A stretch of DNA of 9,080 nt from Bacteroidota bacterium. Lineage in GTDB: Bacteria > Bacteroidota > Kryptoniia > Kryptoniales > JAKASW01. The first letter of the stretch is position 1, and the number at the start of each line of letters is the position of its first letter. Of this stretch, positions 6,907 to 9,080 are shown in pieces. The position numbers and the translations under genes are program-made. The stretch spans positions 1-9,080 of the forward strand of contig JAJYGB010000370.1 in the NCBI GenBank assembly GCA_021785235.1, read 5' to 3'. The notes beneath the pieces were generated by a model that had not been told where the DNA came from, did no database searches, and saw only the letters and a program-made list of their open reading frames with translations.

Positions 6907-7854
6907 TTATTTCCCCTCTATTATCTTGCCGTTTGTTTTGTAATACATCGCCGTTTGTCTCACACCATCGGCATATGAAGTCGGCTGCAAACCGAATACT
7001 TTTCGGAACTTTGATGAATCAAATATGTAATCAAACTCGTTCTGGTAAAGCATCTCATTCAGTTCGTATGTAGTCCTGTCGAATGGCCCCGCGGCTTTCA
7101 GCATCCACCGCGAGAGCACAGTGTATTTGGGGCCGGCGCCGAATTCCTTCGCGGCGAGCTCGACAAACTCTCTGCCCGTCGGTGGATCGGGAGCTGTCGG
7201 AAGATGCCAGACCTGATCGAAAGCACTGTCCGATTTCGAGAGGGCCGACAGGGCGCCGGCGATATCGAGAGTAAAAGTATACGAGTGTCTCGTCCGGTCG
7301 CTCGCAAGTAGATTCGGTTTCTTACCTTGCGAAAGCCGTTTGAACACGAGAACGTTCGGGATACCAGATTTCTCGGCATGGGGGCCGTAGAAGTCCGCAG
7401 CCCTGGCGATCATCGCGTGAAGGTTTCCGGCTTTGACCTCGTCCATCAGCCGCGTAGCGATCTCAGCCCTGATCTCACCCTTTCTACTCGACGGATTGTA
7501 CGGCGCGGACTCGGTCATTGCGCCGTCGACTTTCCCGTACGAGTAGACATTGTCGAAGAACACCAGTTTGGACCCGCTTCGTTTGCAGGCCTCAAGCGTG
7601 TTAGCCATGATACGCGGCCAGAGTTCAGCCCAGACCCTTCGGTCATATTTCAGTCCGACACAGAGAAAGACCACCGAAGCGCCTCTGACGGCTTCGAGAG
7701 TTTGATCCGGGGAAGCGACGTCCGCCTTCAGCGCGGTCGCCCCCTCGATGCCATGTCCGCTTCTTGAAACGAGCCTGACGGTCTGTCCTTCAGCGACAAG
7801 CCGTTTCGCCAGCTCATCGGCTACGACGCCGCCGGCTCCAAGAATAGTGAAGAT
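6907..7854 (-). CDS. SDR-like NAD(P)-dependent epimerase/dehydratase family protein, unusual start
   Basis: This Rossmann-fold protein of about 315 aa resembles extended-SDR nucleotide-sugar epimerases. The glycine motif G-A-G-G-V-V-A-D-E-L (6-15), D45 and V-F-L-C-V-G (62-67) support NAD(P) binding; P-x-x-D-Y-I-F-D and Y-G-P motifs lie further on. The frame is open up to a TAA at 7884-7882, but the first GTG is at 7674, which would delete the glycine motif. AGGAG (7866-7862) sits 7 nt before an ATC at 7854, giving M-F-T-I-L-G-A-G-G, the usual family N-terminus; ATC or, further up, ATT (7881) may be the start. The usual catalytic Ser region reads D101-N102 and no Y-x-x-x-K is found near K125, so the reaction is uncertain and an atypical or non-catalytic SDR is possible. 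It is directly followed by the six-helix membrane protein. Confidence 0.85.
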   Translation of the reverse strand: MFTILGAGGVVADELAKRLVAEGQTVRLVSRSGHGIEGATALKADVASPDQTLEAVRGASVVFLCVGLKYDRRVWAELWPRIMANTLEACKRSGSKLVFFDNVYSYGKVDGAMTESAPYNPSSRKGEIRAEIATRLMDEVKAGNLHAMIARAADFYGPHAEKSGIPNVLVFKRLSQGKKPNLLASDRTRHSYTFTLDIAGALSALSKSDSAFDQVWHLPTAPDPPTGREFVELAAKEFGAGPKYTVLSRWMLKAAGPFDRTTYELNEMLYQNEFDYIFDSSKFRKVFGLQPTSYADGVRQTAMYYKTNGKIIEGK

Positions 7855-7878
7855 ATTACCTCTCCTCTTTTGCCTGAC

Positions 7879-7907
7879 AATTTACTAAGCGGTAGAAACC
7901 CCTTCAA
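7879..7907 (-). promoter_or_regulatory. Candidate promoter of the epimerase gene
   Basis: On the minus strand TTGAAG (7907-7902), a 17-nt spacer and TAAATT (7884-7879) precede the epimerase frame. Transcription would begin near 7872, giving a leader of only about 18 nt with the AGGAG site in it. If real, this favours a translation start at or below 7854 rather than at ATT 7881. Each box matches the consensus at about four of six bases, so chance is possible. Confidence 0.3.
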
Positions 7908-7993
7908 TCGCAAAACCCGGAGACGATGTAATTAACAAAACGAATCCTTGAACAGGAATTGGACGAATCCAAATCGATTCAACGCAGCTGACC

Positions 7994-8659
7994 TCATCCT
8001 TCGACCGGGGGTCTGACGCCGAAAGAGGCCGCAAACTCGCCCATCTTGTTATACAATCTGCTGAGTTCGGAAATGCTGTCCGCAGCGTTCTTGCGCTCGT
8101 AACGGAGCCCGTTGTCCCTCAGATCAAAGTGTTCGCGTCCTTTGAGATGAATCTTAAGTGCATTCAGTCTTTCCGGGGTGAGGAATCGGGTTACCTCTTC
8201 GGCATCTTTCCCTTTGACGATGAAGTACCCGTCGACATCCGGGTCACCGGTCCTGACGTCCTGTGCCCCGGGCATGTCGGGGATCTTGCGGGTGGCGTTC
8301 ACGCGGTAAATACTCATCCCTGACGGTAGGCCCGACATTGTAATTCTCATTCGCGTGAAGGTGTGCTGGGCGTGGCCGGCATGCGCTGGGTCTTTCTGCG
8401 TCCCGGGGTTAACGTTGCCGGTTGGTTTTCCGTGTTCGGCAACCCGTTCGAGAACGAAGGGAAAACCCCTGTTCTTTCCAATGAAGAGAATGTCGCCGGG
8501 GTTCTTCGCGGTTCCCGGATTGAGTCCTTTCATCGCCGCGAATTCGCGCAGAGCCTTACTGACCCGCTTGTTCATGGTCAGGCTTTTTGAAAAGATTAGT
8601 ATGGCGCTGACCACCGCGGCGACGAAAATGATACCGTTGAAAAGAGTTTCTTCAGACAT
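7994..8659 (-). CDS. Unrecognised single-helix membrane protein (221 aa)
   Basis: The family is not recognised. ATG 8659 has a good GAGGT ribosome binding site about 6 nt upstream. Residues 7-24 form one hydrophobic helix followed by basic residues (K25, K31, R32, K35, R38), so the rest is probably cytoplasmic and the helix an anchor. The soluble part has a Gly/Pro/His-rich loop (about 75-100, with H93, H96 and H99) and a better-ordered region: V-D-G-Y-F-I-V-K-G-K-D (142-152), F-L-T-P-E-R-L (159-165), and a C-terminal amphipathic helix (about 193-211). The phrase pattern F-x-V...D...LLTPE...L resembles small uncharacterised anchored proteins that sense or bind ligands near the membrane, but this is a loose impression. 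It lies between the MFS gene (70 nt gap) and the epimerase (139 nt gap). Confidence 0.8.
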   Translation of the reverse strand: MSEETLFNGIIFVAAVVSAILIFSKSLTMNKRVSKALREFAAMKGLNPGTAKNPGDILFIGKNRGFPFVLERVAEHGKPTGNVNPGTQKDPAHAGHAQHTFTRMRITMSGLPSGMSIYRVNATRKIPDMPGAQDVRTGDPDVDGYFIVKGKDAEEVTRFLTPERLNALKIHLKGREHFDLRDNGLRYERKNAADSISELSRLYNKMGEFAASFGVRPPVEG

Positions 8660-8729
8660 GGTTACCTCGAACTTTTTTCCCGGATTGATTCAAGACAGAC
8701 TCCTGACAGGGACGAATGGAGCGCATGCT

Positions 8730-9080
8730 TCATAACACTAAGAGGAGCCCGATAGCGGCGATAAGGCCCATGCCGCCGCCGAAATAAAACGCCGCGGACG
8801 GACCGAGATTCTGCCACAACTCCCCGGCTATGAACGAAGCGGGGAACAACCCGATGCCGAGAATTGCGGCGTGCAGTCCTATGGCTGTCGCACGGACTTC
8901 AGTCGGCGCGAGATCGGCAACGAGCGCTTTCTCGATGCCGTCAGTGAATCCGCTGTAAAGCCCGTACATGCCGAAGAGCACCCATAGAAGCCAGGCATGT
9001 TCGGGACCTGAAATGAAGGCGAAACCCAAATATACGAGGCCGTAGAAAACATATCCCGCCACCAGAAGCTGTTTCCGCCC
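8730..9080 (-). CDS. MFS transporter, C-terminal fragment (runs off right edge)
   Basis: The last 116 residues of a major facilitator superfamily permease are present; the first two thirds lie beyond the right edge. The visible part opens with G-R-K-Q-L-L-V-A-G-Y, the conserved basic loop that in MFS proteins lies between helices 8 and 9. Four hydrophobic helices follow, fitting helices 9-12. Between them are G-F-T-D-G-I-E-K-A-L-V-A-D-L and P-T-E-V-R-A-T-A-I-G-L, a typical loop 10-11 signature with E and R. The protein ends soon after the last helix at TGA 8732-8730. The substrate cannot be told from this part. The GTG or ATG codons inside this stretch are internal, not starts. It is upstream on the same strand as the one-helix protein at 8659. 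Confidence 0.9.
   Translation of the reverse strand, partial: GRKQLLVAGYVFYGLVYLGFAFISGPEHAWLLWVLFGMYGLYSGFTDGIEKALVADLAPTEVRATAIGLHAAILGIGLFPASFIAGELWQNLGPSAAFYFGGGMGLIAAIGLLLVL

Noticed and set aside
7327..7767. Plus-strand 146-codon frame across the epimerase gene
   Set aside because: Antisense to the epimerase coding region, with no recognisable domain.
7950..7975. TTGGA/TCCAA mini-hairpin with TTCG loop after the one-helix protein gene, as a terminator
   Set aside because: Only five base pairs and no T-run follows on the minus strand.
1..9080. Defence, CRISPR, phage, toxin-antitoxin or biosynthetic system
   Set aside because: No regular repeat-spacer pattern, no integrase, transposase, nuclease or toxin-like small gene pair was seen; the genes fit ordinary metabolism, transport and signalling.

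Overview
The window looks like a chromosomal segment from a moderately GC-rich member of the Bacteroidota/Ignavibacteriota (FCB) group. This is an inference. It rests on secreted proteins whose leaders end in A-W-G-Q-T, a PA14-containing GH3 enzyme of the type common in these bacteria, and the general style of the other proteins. No rRNA, tRNA, CRISPR array, insertion sequence or phage gene was found.

Layout. Positions 1-438 (minus) hold the N-terminus of a secreted protein that runs off the left edge; its codon use looks more AT-rich than its neighbours. Positions 439-1309 are gene-poor: they contain a cluster of TTGTCAA-type inverted repeats, one doubtful small secreted ORF (731-946, minus) and a very good intrinsic terminator (1216-1267). 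Positions 1310-3961 (minus) hold a complete secreted GH3 glycosidase, most like a beta-xylosidase, with a good sigma70-type promoter at 4048-4076. Divergent from it, at about 4127-4930 (plus), is an aquaporin-family channel. The remaining genes are all on the minus strand. In transcription order they are an MFS transporter C-terminus (8730-9080), an unrecognised one-helix membrane protein (7994-8659), an SDR/epimerase-like protein (6907-7854), an unrecognised six-helix membrane protein (6322-6906) that follows the epimerase with no gap, and a membrane-anchored SpoIIE/RsbU-type PP2C phosphatase (4974-6095) convergent with the aquaporin.

How the genes work together. The GH3 gene forms its own transcription unit (promoter, leader, one gene, terminator) for xylo-oligosaccharide or similar glycan breakdown outside the cytoplasm. 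The epimerase and six-helix protein are almost certainly co-transcribed and probably translationally coupled. The MFS and one-helix protein lie on the same strand with short gaps but no clear functional link. The phosphatase points to a partner-switching (anti-sigma/anti-anti-sigma) signalling system, but no partner genes are in the window.

The most interesting points are the start of the epimerase gene, which has no ATG, GTG or TTG that preserves its nucleotide-binding motif and may use ATC; the lack of the usual SDR catalytic residues in the same protein; a perfect 10-bp palindrome over the -35 of the GH3 promoter; and the second truncated AWGQT leader ORF. I see no convincing new multi-gene system here.
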